64,000 bases of DNA from Porphyromonas crevioricanis (GTDB lineage: Bacteria; Bacteroidota; Bacteroidia; Bacteroidales; Porphyromonadaceae), in contig NZ_FUXH01000004.1 in the NCBI RefSeq assembly GCF_900167225.1, positions 1 to 64,000 on the forward strand, in the 5' to 3' direction. Both the position numbers and the translations under genes were made by a program. Under the pieces are notes generated by a model that was given only the letters and a program-made list of their open reading frames with translations, was not told the DNA's origin and did not search any database. Positions 48,936 through 57,572 of the stretch are shown in pieces (position 1 is the first letter of the stretch; each line of letters begins with the position of its first letter).

Positions 48936-50616
48936 CTATGGGCGGACGGGCCGCACCGCCCACCCGTAGCAGCGGCGGCTGTTGCTCCAGTCGTGCTGGC
49001 CCGAACCGAAGTGGAGGCTGCGGGCGTAGTCGCTGCCGGGCCCGACGAGCGAACTCGACCAACAGCCGCCCCACCTGCCGGCACCGTCGAGATCGTAACC
49101 ATTGCGGTTGCCGGCGGCCGGCAGGAAGATGCTGTTGCCGTTCTTCTTCGATACCACCTTGTAGCCGTTCACGCCGTAGCCGTTCACATCGTCCCTCTTG
49201 ATCCAAGTCCAGGTGCAGTTGTCTGGGTTTACCAGTTCTAGGATTTCACCTGCGGTCGGCATGCGCCAGGGTGCGCCGAGCGCGGCGGTGGCGGCATCGT
49301 CCTCGGGGTCGAGGACGGTTTTTCGGTCGGTTTTGTTGTATTTATTCAAGTTATCCTCCGTACCCCACTTGTAGGTTGCCCATACGTAGTCAGTCTTGGG
49401 CTCTGTCTCGCCCCATGCGTAGTAGTCGCCGTTATCGCCCGGCTTTGATGCGCCGAGGTTGCACCTCGCCCATTTGAGACCGCTTGGCAGGCCGAGGTCG
49501 ACATATTCCATCGTTGAAGGAGTGGTGCCTCCTCCACCTTCGCCTCCTCCACCTTCGCCTCCTCCACCGCCGCTGCCGCCACTTCCGATGGCTGCTTTGA
49601 GTTCGTCGAGCTTGGCGATGATTTGTGCGAGGGCTGCGGCTGCCGAGGTGTTGCCGGAGTTCACAGAGGCGATGAGGTTGTTGATGGCGGTGGTTACGTT
49701 GGCAATCTGTGTGGCGATGCCTGCCTGTGCGTCGCCGAGTGCTTCAATCTGCGTCTTCATGGCATTGAGGGCGGCGACTACGGCGTCGAACTTGTCGCTA
49801 TAGTTCGGCATAGCATTGATGGCCGCCTTGATGGCAGAGAGTTTGTCGCCATAGTCGGGCAGGTTGGCAATGGCCGTCTTGATGGCTTCAAGCTGCGCGG
49901 AGTAGTCGGGCAGTGCCTTGATAGCATCTTCGAGCAGCTGCATTTTGCTTTCCATGGAGAGGGCCTGTGCCTTGATGGCAGCCTCGATGGCAGCGAGCTT
50001 CTGGGCGGTGGTAGCAGATGTGCTCTCGATGATGCCGCGGATAGCTTCGAGCTTCTCGGAGAGCGCTCCGCTCATGTTGTCGATGGCCTGTGCTAATTTG
50101 GTGGTCATCTCGTCGAGCTTGATGGTGTTGTTGTTCACCGCTGTCTCCAAGAGTTGCAACTTGCTTTCGAGTGAGAGGGTGTTTGCCGCAGTTGTCGATG
50201 GCCTGTGCTAATTTGGTGGTCATCTCGTCGAGCTTGATGGTGTTGTTGTTCACCGCTGTCCCCAAGAGTAGCAACTTGCTTTCGAGTGAGAGCGTCTGTG
50301 CCTTGATAGCTGCCTCTATGGCAGCGAGCTTAGCCGCAAGCGCATTGCTCTGATTGGTGATTACTTCGATGAGCATCTGCAATTTCTCGGCTTGCGTGGC
50401 TTTCATCTGGTCAATGGATGAGGAGAGCTTGGCAATAGCCTCTTCCATCTTCATTGTACCATTGTTGATGGCTTCCACCACCTTGGTGAAGTCGTTGTTC
50501 ACTGTCACGTTCATCGTGTAGTTGATCTCGGGTGCGTCTTCCTGACATGAGGTGAGGAACGTGGGTGCTGCCAACAGCATGGTGATGGCAAACAGGATAG
50601 ATTTTATTCGTTTCAT
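48936..50616 (-). pseudogene. FISUMP-domain surface lipoprotein with coiled stalk, frameshifted
   Basis: The frame from 50616 starts MKRIKSILFAITMLLAAPTFLTSCQED, a lipoprotein signal. It continues into a stalk of heptad-like repeats (KLAAIEAAIKAQTLSLESKL, TAVNNNTIKLDEMTTKLAQ), then shifts out of frame near 50190. The second frame, open from 50159 to 48936, continues the same stalk, then a glycine-rich hinge (GSGGGGGEGGGG), and ends in a C-type-lectin-like FISUMP/DUF1566 domain (YVDLGLPSGLKWARCNLGA, WRMPTAGEILELV, GWAVRPVRP). The break coincides with a 115-bp tandem duplication (115 is not a multiple of 3). Without it the protein would be about 520-530 residues. It is either a pseudogene or a switchable gene. 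The region is visibly richer in G+C than its surroundings. Confidence 0.8.
50076..50293. repeat. 115-bp tandem duplication that breaks the frame
   Basis: 50076-50178 and 50191-50293 are nearly identical (two visible mismatches) with a 115-bp period. Each copy encodes the stalk segment NNNTIKLDEMTTKLAQAIDN. Because the period is 115, one extra or missing copy changes the reading frame. An exact 114- or 117-bp period would have kept it. Confidence 0.9.
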
Positions 50617-50670
50617 AATCTCTATTGTTTTAATCATTATTGTTACTTAGTTGTTTGGAAAATAGCAAAG

Positions 50671-51129
50671 TCATGCTCCTATGGAACTTTCGTCCGGGGG
50701 CGTAGGCGTCGGAGTGGGTGTACCGCTTTGGGTAGAGATGCCGTCGGGACGTGTCACCATACGCTGCACCGCCTTGGCTTGGTCGCGCATCTCGTGTCGG
50801 GGGAAGAACTGTATGCGGGGTGTCTTCAACGTGTCGGCGGTAACCTCCTTTTCGGTTTCCATACGCTTTCCCGTGGAGACGACCTTGAACGAACCGAGGT
50901 CGGCAAGGTCGACGGCACGACCGGCAAACATCTCCTCACGCACGACCTCTGCCAGTGCCGTGATGGCGGCACGCACGTCGGCACGCGAGAGGGCGGTGGC
51001 ATTGATGATGCGATCCTCCACCTGACGGGAGGTAATCTTGTCTTGTGTCGCAGGGGCGGCATAGTACATGGTCTTGCCCTTGTGCTTGCCAATGTTTACG
51101 ACGACTTTCTTGACGCTGTATAGAATCAT
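50671..51129 (-). CDS. HU-like DNA-binding protein with C-terminal proline/threonine tail
   Basis: 152 residues from the ATG at 51129: MILYSVKKVVVNIGKHKGKT, then the HU/IHF fold with ITSRQVEDRIINATALSRADVRAAITALAEVVREEMFAGRAVDLADLGSFKVV. The tail beyond about 115 is a flexible extension with PTPTPTPPDESS. HU-like proteins of this Bacteroidota type commonly sit beside phage- or element-derived genes. It lies between the FISUMP gene and the outer-membrane protein, same strand. A longer frame to 51351 has no family support. Confidence 0.85.
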   Translation of the reverse strand: MILYSVKKVVVNIGKHKGKTMYYAAPATQDKITSRQVEDRIINATALSRADVRAAITALAEVVREEMFAGRAVDLADLGSFKVVSTGKRMETEKEVTADTLKTPRIQFFPRHEMRDQAKAVQRMVTRPDGISTQSGTPTPTPTPPDESSIGA

Positions 51130-51287
51130 AGTCTTTTGTTGTTTTATCTCTGCCCGAATGTGCTGTCGAAACATCGAGTGACATCCTATTGGAACGTCGA
51201 TGGACGTTCTATTGGAGCATTGATTGACGTTCCGTCGGTGCGTTGCTTCCGTTGCCTTTCGAGCATCTTGAGATGGGTTAATAAACT

Positions 51288-52340
51288 CTATTCTTCTACG
51301 GTAATGATTACTCGGCGTCCCTTCAGCACGACGGGCTTGCTCTGCTCGCACTCGCTGAGACGCTTGGAGAGTTCCTGCTGCTTGCTCTCGGCACGGTCGG
51401 CACGCTGTCGGTCGTTCTCGGCTTGCTGTCGCAGGGCGTTCAACTGGTCGTTGAGGGTGGCAATTTCACCATCATAGCGTGCCGCCAATGCCTTGGCACG
51501 GCTGGGGGCGAAGCTGTATCGCATGGTGGCGAGGGCGAAGATGAGGTTCTTCGGTGCCATCTCCTTGCGGGCGATGAGCCAGTCCATTTCTCCCTTTATG
51601 CCTACGGCAATGCGTGGCGAGAGGTTCGCCTCAATGTGGAGCGATGCAGGGATGTAGAAATTGCGGAAGTCGGTGTGCGTATTGGTGGTACGCACGTTGC
51701 CCGTGAGCGTGAGGCTCGACTCGTTGCTGATGGTGGCATCGGGAGTAAGTGGCGACGTAGTGCCACCCTGCGAGATGGTGTTGTTGAAGTAGATGCCATA
51801 CTCGTTGCCTTTGGCAAAGAGGTAGCCCACGCCCGTGCCGGCATAGATGTTGAGCCATTGCGCCTTTCGGCTGCTCCATAGCTCCATGATGTTGAAGTCA
51901 GCACCGAGGCGTACTTTGTGGTAGTTCACCACATAGTTGCCATAGGTCTTGACGGGCATTTGCTTCGGGTCGATGGTAGAGAACCTCTGCTCGCGACGGT
52001 AGCGTGAGTAGAGATACTCCGCACCAACACGCACCCACGGCACGATGTGGTAGTCGATGCCGCCGCCCACGGCAGGCGACAGACTGTAACTACGTTTGGC
52101 ATCAAGGTTCTGATACCACACGCCCGATGCCCACGACGTGCCACCCTCGGCATAGATGCTCCAAGTATGGGTGCGGGCTTGTCGATTGAAGTCGGGCTGT
52201 GTCGGCGTGCCTCCCGATGACTCCGAGGTCTGCCCGTGGGCAACGACGGCAATCGTGCAGGAGAGCAGAGCCGTCAGCCCCATTCGGGTCATCCTGCCTA
52301 AGAGAGGCAGTGACGATGACTGATGTTCGCTTCTGTTCAT
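51288..52340 (-). CDS. Outer-membrane beta-barrel protein with coiled-coil C terminus
   Basis: 350 residues with a signal peptide (cleaved near ...AVVAHGQ). Residues of about 50-280 are alternating beta strands ending in aromatic residues (SYSLSPAVGGGIDYHIVPWVRVGAEYLYSRY, YNYVVNYHKVRLGADFNI, NIYAGTGVGYLFAKGNEYG), like an OmpA/OprF-type barrel. Residues of about 285-335 are a coiled coil (RYDGEIATLNDQLNALRQQAENDRQRADRAESKQQELSKRL), probably periplasmic. It is the top gene of the minus-strand trio with the HU-like and FISUMP genes. The role is not known; it could display or anchor the stalked lipoprotein. Confidence 0.8.
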   Translation of the reverse strand: MNRSEHQSSSLPLLGRMTRMGLTALLSCTIAVVAHGQTSESSGGTPTQPDFNRQARTHTWSIYAEGGTSWASGVWYQNLDAKRSYSLSPAVGGGIDYHIVPWVRVGAEYLYSRYRREQRFSTIDPKQMPVKTYGNYVVNYHKVRLGADFNIMELWSSRKAQWLNIYAGTGVGYLFAKGNEYGIYFNNTISQGGTTSPLTPDATISNESSLTLTGNVRTTNTHTDFRNFYIPASLHIEANLSPRIAVGIKGEMDWLIARKEMAPKNLIFALATMRYSFAPSRAKALAARYDGEIATLNDQLNALRQQAENDRQRADRAESKQQELSKRLSECEQSKPVVLKGRRVIITVEE

Positions 52341-52375
52341 AATTACTTTTGTTTAATGAATACTAGGTGATTGTA

Positions 52376-52588
52376 TTAGTCTTTTCGTGTATCGGATTTC
52401 GGAGGGTCGCTGTCGCCCCCGAGCGTATCGGGTAGCTTTTCTCTGGCGAGGTTGCCCTTTAGCTGCTTGTCCACTTCGATGCGTACCATATCGCGGATCA
52501 CATCCAAGAGTTCTAAGCGGTCGCTTGTAATACGAGCAATCTCGTCGGGGGAGATGCGACGGTTTGAAGTATCTTTTTTTCGTGCCAT
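52376..52588 (-). CDS. Small conserved hypothetical protein
   Basis: 70 residues (MARKKDTSNRRISPDEIARI...), basic at the start and acidic at the end, probably helical in the middle (LELLDVIRDMVRIEVDKQL). No motif was recognised. It lies 35 bp upstream of the outer-membrane protein gene on the same strand and probably heads the same transcript. Confidence 0.6.
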   Translation of the reverse strand: MARKKDTSNRRISPDEIARITSDRLELLDVIRDMVRIEVDKQLKGNLAREKLPDTLGGDSDPPKSDTRKD

Positions 52589-52949
52589 TTCAAAACGTCT
52601 GTTTTCTTTTCTGCAAAGCTACCCCCGCATCTGCCAAAGGGATATGTTGATTTCGGACAAAAACCTGCAGAAATCGGACATTCTTCAAGTACCCCACCTG
52701 CATATTTCGGACATCGAGAAATCGCATTCCATTGAATATCAGCGAAAAATGCCGAAAAAGCTCGCAGATAGTCCGAAAAATAGTTTTGAGGACTTTGGGA
52801 GAGTTTCGAGTGTTTTTCGTCAGTATTTTCTTTCGCTTTTCTTTCTGTGATTGCTTTGCATGCAGTGCGGAAATGAACTTACGAAATGAATATTTGATTT
52901 CTTATGGAAGTTTTATTGGCGTTGTATTATGGATTATGGAGCTTTTTGT

Positions 52950-52957
52950 TACCTTTG
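52950..52957 (+). promoter_or_regulatory. Putative -7 box of the AAA ATPase gene
   Basis: TACCTTTG, 23 bp upstream of the chosen ATG at 52981. Confidence 0.5.
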
Positions 52958-52980
52958 CAAGCAGATTAAAATATGGATTT

Positions 52981-54249
52981 ATGGATGCAAGAAGATTGAC
53001 CACCATCTTTTCCGACCAAAAGGAAGAACTGCTGTCGCACGACCCGTCGCTGTTGTGCAGCAGAATGGAGGAGAGGCAGCTGTCGCCGTCGAGCAACCTT
53101 GCCCAGATTGTGATAGGCGTGCGCCGAAGCGGAAAATCCACCCTGTGCGAGAAGTTCATACGGCAGCAGGGGGTGGAATTTGCCTATGCCAACTTCGATG
53201 ACGACCGACTGACAGGAATGGAGACCGACGATTTCGACCGTGTGCTTGATGCCTTGTATCAGATATATGGTGATTTCAAGTATCTTTTCCTTGACGAGGT
53301 GCAGAACATCAAGGGCTGGCAGTTGTTTGTCAACCGCCTGCTTCGCCAGAAAGTGCACCTGTTTGTCACGGGTTCCAACTCCAAACTGCTGAGCAGCGAA
53401 CTGACCACCCACCTGACAGGACGACACAACAAGGTGGAACTCTATCCGTTCTCGTTTACCGAATATGCCACGATGCGTGGCGTGGAACTTCGCTCCCTCT
53501 CCACCAAAGCCAAAGCCCTGCGCAAGAAAGCCCTGCATGAATACCTGATGGACGGCGGCTTTCCCGAACTGATGAACGAGCAGAACAAAAGGGGGTACAT
53601 TGAGGCACTGCTCAATTCGATCATCAAGAACGACATCGCACGGCGGTTCCGTCTGAGGCACGTGGAGGTGCTTCGGCGAATGGCAACCTACCTTGCCGAC
53701 AATTTCTGCCAGGAGTTCGTGGCAACAGACCTTGCCAAACTTTTTGGTGTGTCGAACCACACCATAGAGAACTACTATTCCCATCTGAAGGAGGCATTCC
53801 TGCTGCTGGGTGTTCCCAAGTTCTCTTATAAGAGTCGGGAGCGGGTACGCAACGAGAAAGTGTATGTGGTAGATGTGGCTTTTGTATCGGAACGCAGCGG
53901 CACTTTCTCCACCGAGAATATGGGTTGGCGATTAGAGAATGTGGTCTATGTGGAACTGCTCCGTCGCTACCGCCCCGAGTATGCTGACGTGTTCTATTAC
54001 CGTGACAACCAATGGGAAGTGGATTTTGTCATCGCCAAGGGAGGAAAGGTGGAACAGTTGGTGCAGGTGTCCTATGACATCAGTGCGGAGAAGACCTTGA
54101 ACCGTGAGATCAACGCTCTGCTGAAAGCCGCCACGAAATTCCATTGCGAAAACCTGCTGCTCATCAACTTCGACGAAGACCGTGAAGTGGAGAAGAACGG
54201 ACATTGCATCCGTATGGTTCCTGCCGCAGAATGGCTGACCCGACAATAA
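52981..54249 (+). CDS. AAA_14/DUF4143-type ATP-binding protein
   Basis: 422 residues from the ATG at 52981 (MDARRLTTIFSD). Walker A is IGVRRSGKSTLCEKFI and Walker B FLDEVQNIKGWQ, with a sensor VTGSNSKLLSSE and the DUF4143 C-terminal half (SFTEYATMRG, GGFPELMNE, NDIARRFRLRHVEVLRRMATYLADNF, FYYRDNQWEVDFVIAKGGKV). Such ATPases are abundant in Bacteroidota accessory DNA and their role is unclear; some are suspected to be nuclease-like or element-linked. The frame extends upstream to 52732 across the promoter, so that N terminus is not used. Confidence 0.88.
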   Translation: MDARRLTTIFSDQKEELLSHDPSLLCSRMEERQLSPSSNLAQIVIGVRRSGKSTLCEKFIRQQGVEFAYANFDDDRLTGMETDDFDRVLDALYQIYGDFKYLFLDEVQNIKGWQLFVNRLLRQKVHLFVTGSNSKLLSSELTTHLTGRHNKVELYPFSFTEYATMRGVELRSLSTKAKALRKKALHEYLMDGGFPELMNEQNKRGYIEALLNSIIKNDIARRFRLRHVEVLRRMATYLADNFCQEFVATDLAKLFGVSNHTIENYYSHLKEAFLLLGVPKFSYKSRERVRNEKVYVVDVAFVSERSGTFSTENMGWRLENVVYVELLRRYRPEYADVFYYRDNQWEVDFVIAKGGKVEQLVQVSYDISAEKTLNREINALLKAATKFHCENLLLINFDEDREVEKNGHCIRMVPAAEWLTRQ

Positions 54250-54257
54250 ACACACCT

Positions 54258-57164
54258 ATGAACAATCACAAAAAATCATACTTGTGCAACACCACAAACA
54301 TGGTCTTAAAACCTCTTTACAGCCTCACCACGAGCCTTTTAACATTTATGGGGGGAGGTAAACGCTATCGGCTGATTTTAAGCGTTATAACGACGTTTGT
54401 ATCGGTTGGTTTTCTGCTTGTTTCGTGCGGGAGAGAGCCAGTTTCTTTTACGGCTGAAGAGCGGCACGAGGCAGACAGCATTGTAAAGTCGATAAAGAAC
54501 AGCGACTCGCTCGCCGTGCTTCAGAAGCAGTGGGAGAAGGAGGGGAAAACGCTTATGAGCATCGTTGCCCTGCGAGAACAGGGCAAGGCTCTACGCAACA
54601 AAAGCCTTTTCGACGAGGCTCTCTATGTCCACAGCGAGGAATTGAAGCAGGCAGAAGCCGCACGAGATACCCTCGAATGGGTGCAGGCACTCAACAACAT
54701 TGGTACGGACTACCGCCGACTGGGCGTACTGGACGTAGCTCAGGAGTATCACTATAGGGCGTGGAAACTGAGCGAAGAATACTCGGACACCACCTTCACC
54801 GCAAAGAAGAACCGTGTGATGTCGCTCAACGGATTGGGCAACATCTATATGACCATCGGCAATTACAACCGTGCCGACAGTGCCCTGCACATGGCTCTGG
54901 CAGGCGAGCAGGAGCTGAACAGTGCCGTGGGCATGGCGATCAACTATGCTAACCTCGGCTCCATCTTTGAGCATCGGGGGCAGACAGACTCGGCATGGGT
55001 CTATTATCGTCGCTCTATGGAACTCAACCAAAAGGCAAACAATACGTTGGGCATATCGCTTTGCCACACCTACTTTGGCTCGCTGTATGAGAAAGCGAAG
55101 GACTACGACAAGTCGATCGCAGAGTATGAAGCCGCTTACAAGCTGATGGAGGCATCCCAAGACGAGTGGCACGCACTGAACTCGCTCATCGCACTGGCGG
55201 GCATACACTGTGCCTCGGGCAACGACAGGCAGACTCTCGCCTATCTGGACAGAGCCAAGACAGTGGCGGAGCGCATCAAGTCGGTGGAGCATCAGGCGGA
55301 AATCTACACCTTATATTATAAGCACCACAAACATTCGGGCAATCTCTCGCAAGCCTTGGTATGCTATGAGCGTGCGACGGCTTTGCAAGACAGCGTGGTG
55401 GATATGGAAAAAATCAACCGCATGCAGAGCACCAGCCTCGCCATAGAGCGAAGACGGCAGCAACAACAAATGGCGGAGGTAAATTATAAATTGGAAAGTG
55501 AACGAACGATACGGCATTGGGGGATTGGTGCTTTCGTCTTGCTACTGCTCCTGTCGGGTGGCGGAATAACAGCGTTGTTCTACATACAACGTCTCCGTGC
55601 ACGCAGCCATCATGCACTAAAGCAAATGAGTATGATGCGCGAGACGTTCTTCACCAACATCACCCATGAGTTCCGCACACCGCTCACCGTCATCTTGGGA
55701 CTGAGCCGTGAGCTTGTCGACGATGAAAAGGCACGACCGACGACACGGGAAAAGGCAGAGGTTATCAAGCGTCAGGGCAATAGTCTGCTGACGCTTATCA
55801 ATCAACTCTTGGACATTTCCAAAATCAAGTCGTCTGTGGGTGCCCCCGATTGGTATGCCGGCAACATCACGACCTACATCGAAATGCTGGTAGATAGTTA
55901 TCAAGACTATGCCGAGAGCCGAGGCGTGAAGCTCCAGTTCATCGGTAAGGACAAGGTGGAGATGGACTTCGTGCCCGACTATGTGACCAAGGTGCTGAAT
56001 AACCTGCTTTCCAATGCCCTCAAATTCACGCCGGAGTATGGCAAGATAAGAGTTTCGTTGTGGCAACATCACGAGCAACTGCGTATTGACGTGAGTGACA
56101 CGGGCAGAGGAATAGCCGAGAGTTCTATTCCGCATATCTTCAAGCCGTTTTACCAGTCGGAGCAGGATGCAGGCAACGTCGGCACAGGCGTGGGATTGGC
56201 GCTCGTGAAGCAGATCATCGACAACGTAGAGGGTACGATAAGCGTGGAGAGTACCGTGGGCAAGGGAACAACTTTCCACATTGCCGTACCTATACGCCAC
56301 GAAAGTAAGAAACGCCTCTTGGAAGATACCAGTATGATGGGCAACCCCCCCCTGATCCCCGAAGCCTTACAGATACCCGATGATAGTACCAACTCGGATG
56401 CCGACTGCCGTATTTTGATCATCGAAGATAATATCGACGTGGCTGCGTATATCGGCTCACAACTAACAGATGGCTACGCCGTGGCGTACGCTGCTGACGG
56501 CACGCAGGGATTGGAAAAAGCCATGGAATTGGTGCCCGACCTGATCATCACCGACCTGATGATGCCCGGTATGGACGGCTTGGAAGTGTGCCGAGCAGTG
56601 CGTGGCAATGAAATACTGAGCCATATTCCCGTAATCATCGTAACGGCAAAGGTAAGCGAGGAAGACCGTGTGAAAGGCTTTGAAGCGGGGGCGGATGCCT
56701 ATCTTGCCAAACCGTTCAACCACGATGAGCTACGAGTGCGTGTGGAGAAACTCCTCGAGCAGCGTCGCCTGTTGCGAGAGAAATATACCAAAGCCGTGAC
56801 AGAGGGCAAGGAAACTGAGGTAGTCATGAACGATACTGACCGCAGGTTCCTCTCTAAGACGGTGAATGCCATCTATATGCTGATGGAACAACGTGAGCTG
56901 AACACCACATTGCTTGCCGATAAACTTTGCCTGAGCGAACGCCAACTCCGCCGCAAGCTAACAGCTCTGACGGGCGACTCCCCTGCTTCCTTCATACAGC
57001 ATACCCGTATGGAGCGTGCCAAGCAGCTACTCGTCTCCCAACCCGAATGGACGATAGAAGTGGTGGCAGACTCTTGCGGCTTCGAGAGCTACTCGGTGTT
57101 CTACCACGCTTTCAAGAAACTCTACAACATCTCTCCCTCACAGTACAGACAAGAGGGGAGCTGA
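54258..57164 (+). CDS. TPR-type hybrid two-component regulator with AraC output
   Basis: About 968 residues: an N-terminal membrane-proximal segment with an SCG lipobox-like motif, a TPR-rich sensor (about 100-370), one membrane helix (about 420-444), HisKA (THEFRTPL, His470), HATPase (NLLSNALKFTPEYG, DTGRGIAES, GTGVGLALVKQI), a receiver (ITDLMMPGMDGLEV, Asp near 764) and an AraC-type HTH (about 870-968; LTALTGDSPASFIQHTRMERAKQLL). It is a single-chain sensor-kinase-regulator of the Bacteroidetes HTCS kind, here with TPRs rather than propellers. It lies 8 bp after the ATPase gene. Starts at 54300 or 54348 are possible. The target genes are unknown. Confidence 0.9.
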   Translation: MNNHKKSYLCNTTNMVLKPLYSLTTSLLTFMGGGKRYRLILSVITTFVSVGFLLVSCGREPVSFTAEERHEADSIVKSIKNSDSLAVLQKQWEKEGKTLMSIVALREQGKALRNKSLFDEALYVHSEELKQAEAARDTLEWVQALNNIGTDYRRLGVLDVAQEYHYRAWKLSEEYSDTTFTAKKNRVMSLNGLGNIYMTIGNYNRADSALHMALAGEQELNSAVGMAINYANLGSIFEHRGQTDSAWVYYRRSMELNQKANNTLGISLCHTYFGSLYEKAKDYDKSIAEYEAAYKLMEASQDEWHALNSLIALAGIHCASGNDRQTLAYLDRAKTVAERIKSVEHQAEIYTLYYKHHKHSGNLSQALVCYERATALQDSVVDMEKINRMQSTSLAIERRRQQQQMAEVNYKLESERTIRHWGIGAFVLLLLLSGGGITALFYIQRLRARSHHALKQMSMMRETFFTNITHEFRTPLTVILGLSRELVDDEKARPTTREKAEVIKRQGNSLLTLINQLLDISKIKSSVGAPDWYAGNITTYIEMLVDSYQDYAESRGVKLQFIGKDKVEMDFVPDYVTKVLNNLLSNALKFTPEYGKIRVSLWQHHEQLRIDVSDTGRGIAESSIPHIFKPFYQSEQDAGNVGTGVGLALVKQIIDNVEGTISVESTVGKGTTFHIAVPIRHESKKRLLEDTSMMGNPPLIPEALQIPDDSTNSDADCRILIIEDNIDVAAYIGSQLTDGYAVAYAADGTQGLEKAMELVPDLIITDLMMPGMDGLEVCRAVRGNEILSHIPVIIVTAKVSEEDRVKGFEAGADAYLAKPFNHDELRVRVEKLLEQRRLLREKYTKAVTEGKETEVVMNDTDRRFLSKTVNAIYMLMEQRELNTTLLADKLCLSERQLRRKLTALTGDSPASFIQHTRMERAKQLLVSQPEWTIEVVADSCGFESYSVFYHAFKKLYNISPSQYRQEGS

Positions 57165-57199
57165 ATACACAAGTCCCTTTTGGGTTAATGGGCATGACG

Positions 57200-57228
57200 A
57201 TGGGATATATCTTTGCGGTATATCCCAT
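57200..57228 (+). other. Perfect inverted repeat downstream of the HTCS gene
   Basis: ATGGGATATA (57200-57209) pairs with TATATCCCAT (57219-57228) around a 9-nt spacer. It lacks a following T-run, so it may be an operator or a weak terminator. Confidence 0.6.
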
Positions 57229-57365
57229 TCGTTGTATATGGAAGAGCCACTTCCCACCATATCAATGCCACAAGTACGCAGTTATTCCCAACTGCTAACA
57301 TGCACGGTTTCTTTGATTTACCTTTTCCCATGCACCGCTGTTGGTGTCATTAAATACATTGTAAT

Positions 57366-57506
57366 ATGGACGAAAAAATCAAAGACCAAGAAGTCCTTTT
57401 AGTCGAGGATCAGAAGGACAAAACTCTCAAAGCCGTCGCAGGGACGGACGAGAAAGGCGGACTGAAGACTCTACCGCCCACCGCCGAGCAGAAAGAAGAG
57501 AAGTAG
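57366..57506 (+). pseudogene. Remnant of a DUF3945-like conjugative-element gene
   Basis: A 46-residue frame, MDEKIKDQEVLLVEDQKDKT... ending PPTAEQKEEK. This resembles the N terminus of DUF3945 proteins, which in Bacteroides conjugative elements lie directly upstream of topoisomerase III. After the TAG the same frame reads EQKRSKGMKM and stops, like the basic end of such a protein, so an internal deletion of most of the gene is likely. topB follows at 57573. Confidence 0.55.
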
Positions 57507-57572
57507 GAACAGAAGCGTTCCAAGGGAATGAAAATGTAATCCGCCACCACTAACATCCAAAAGTAAAATCGT

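Noticed and set aside
49459-50211. Plus-strand frames antisense to the FISUMP gene
   Set aside because: They are shadows of the heptad-repeat stalk (proline- and serine-rich or low complexity), without start signals.
52966-53784. 272-residue minus-strand frame
   Set aside because: Antisense to the AAA ATPase, whose Walker motifs are clear on the plus strand.
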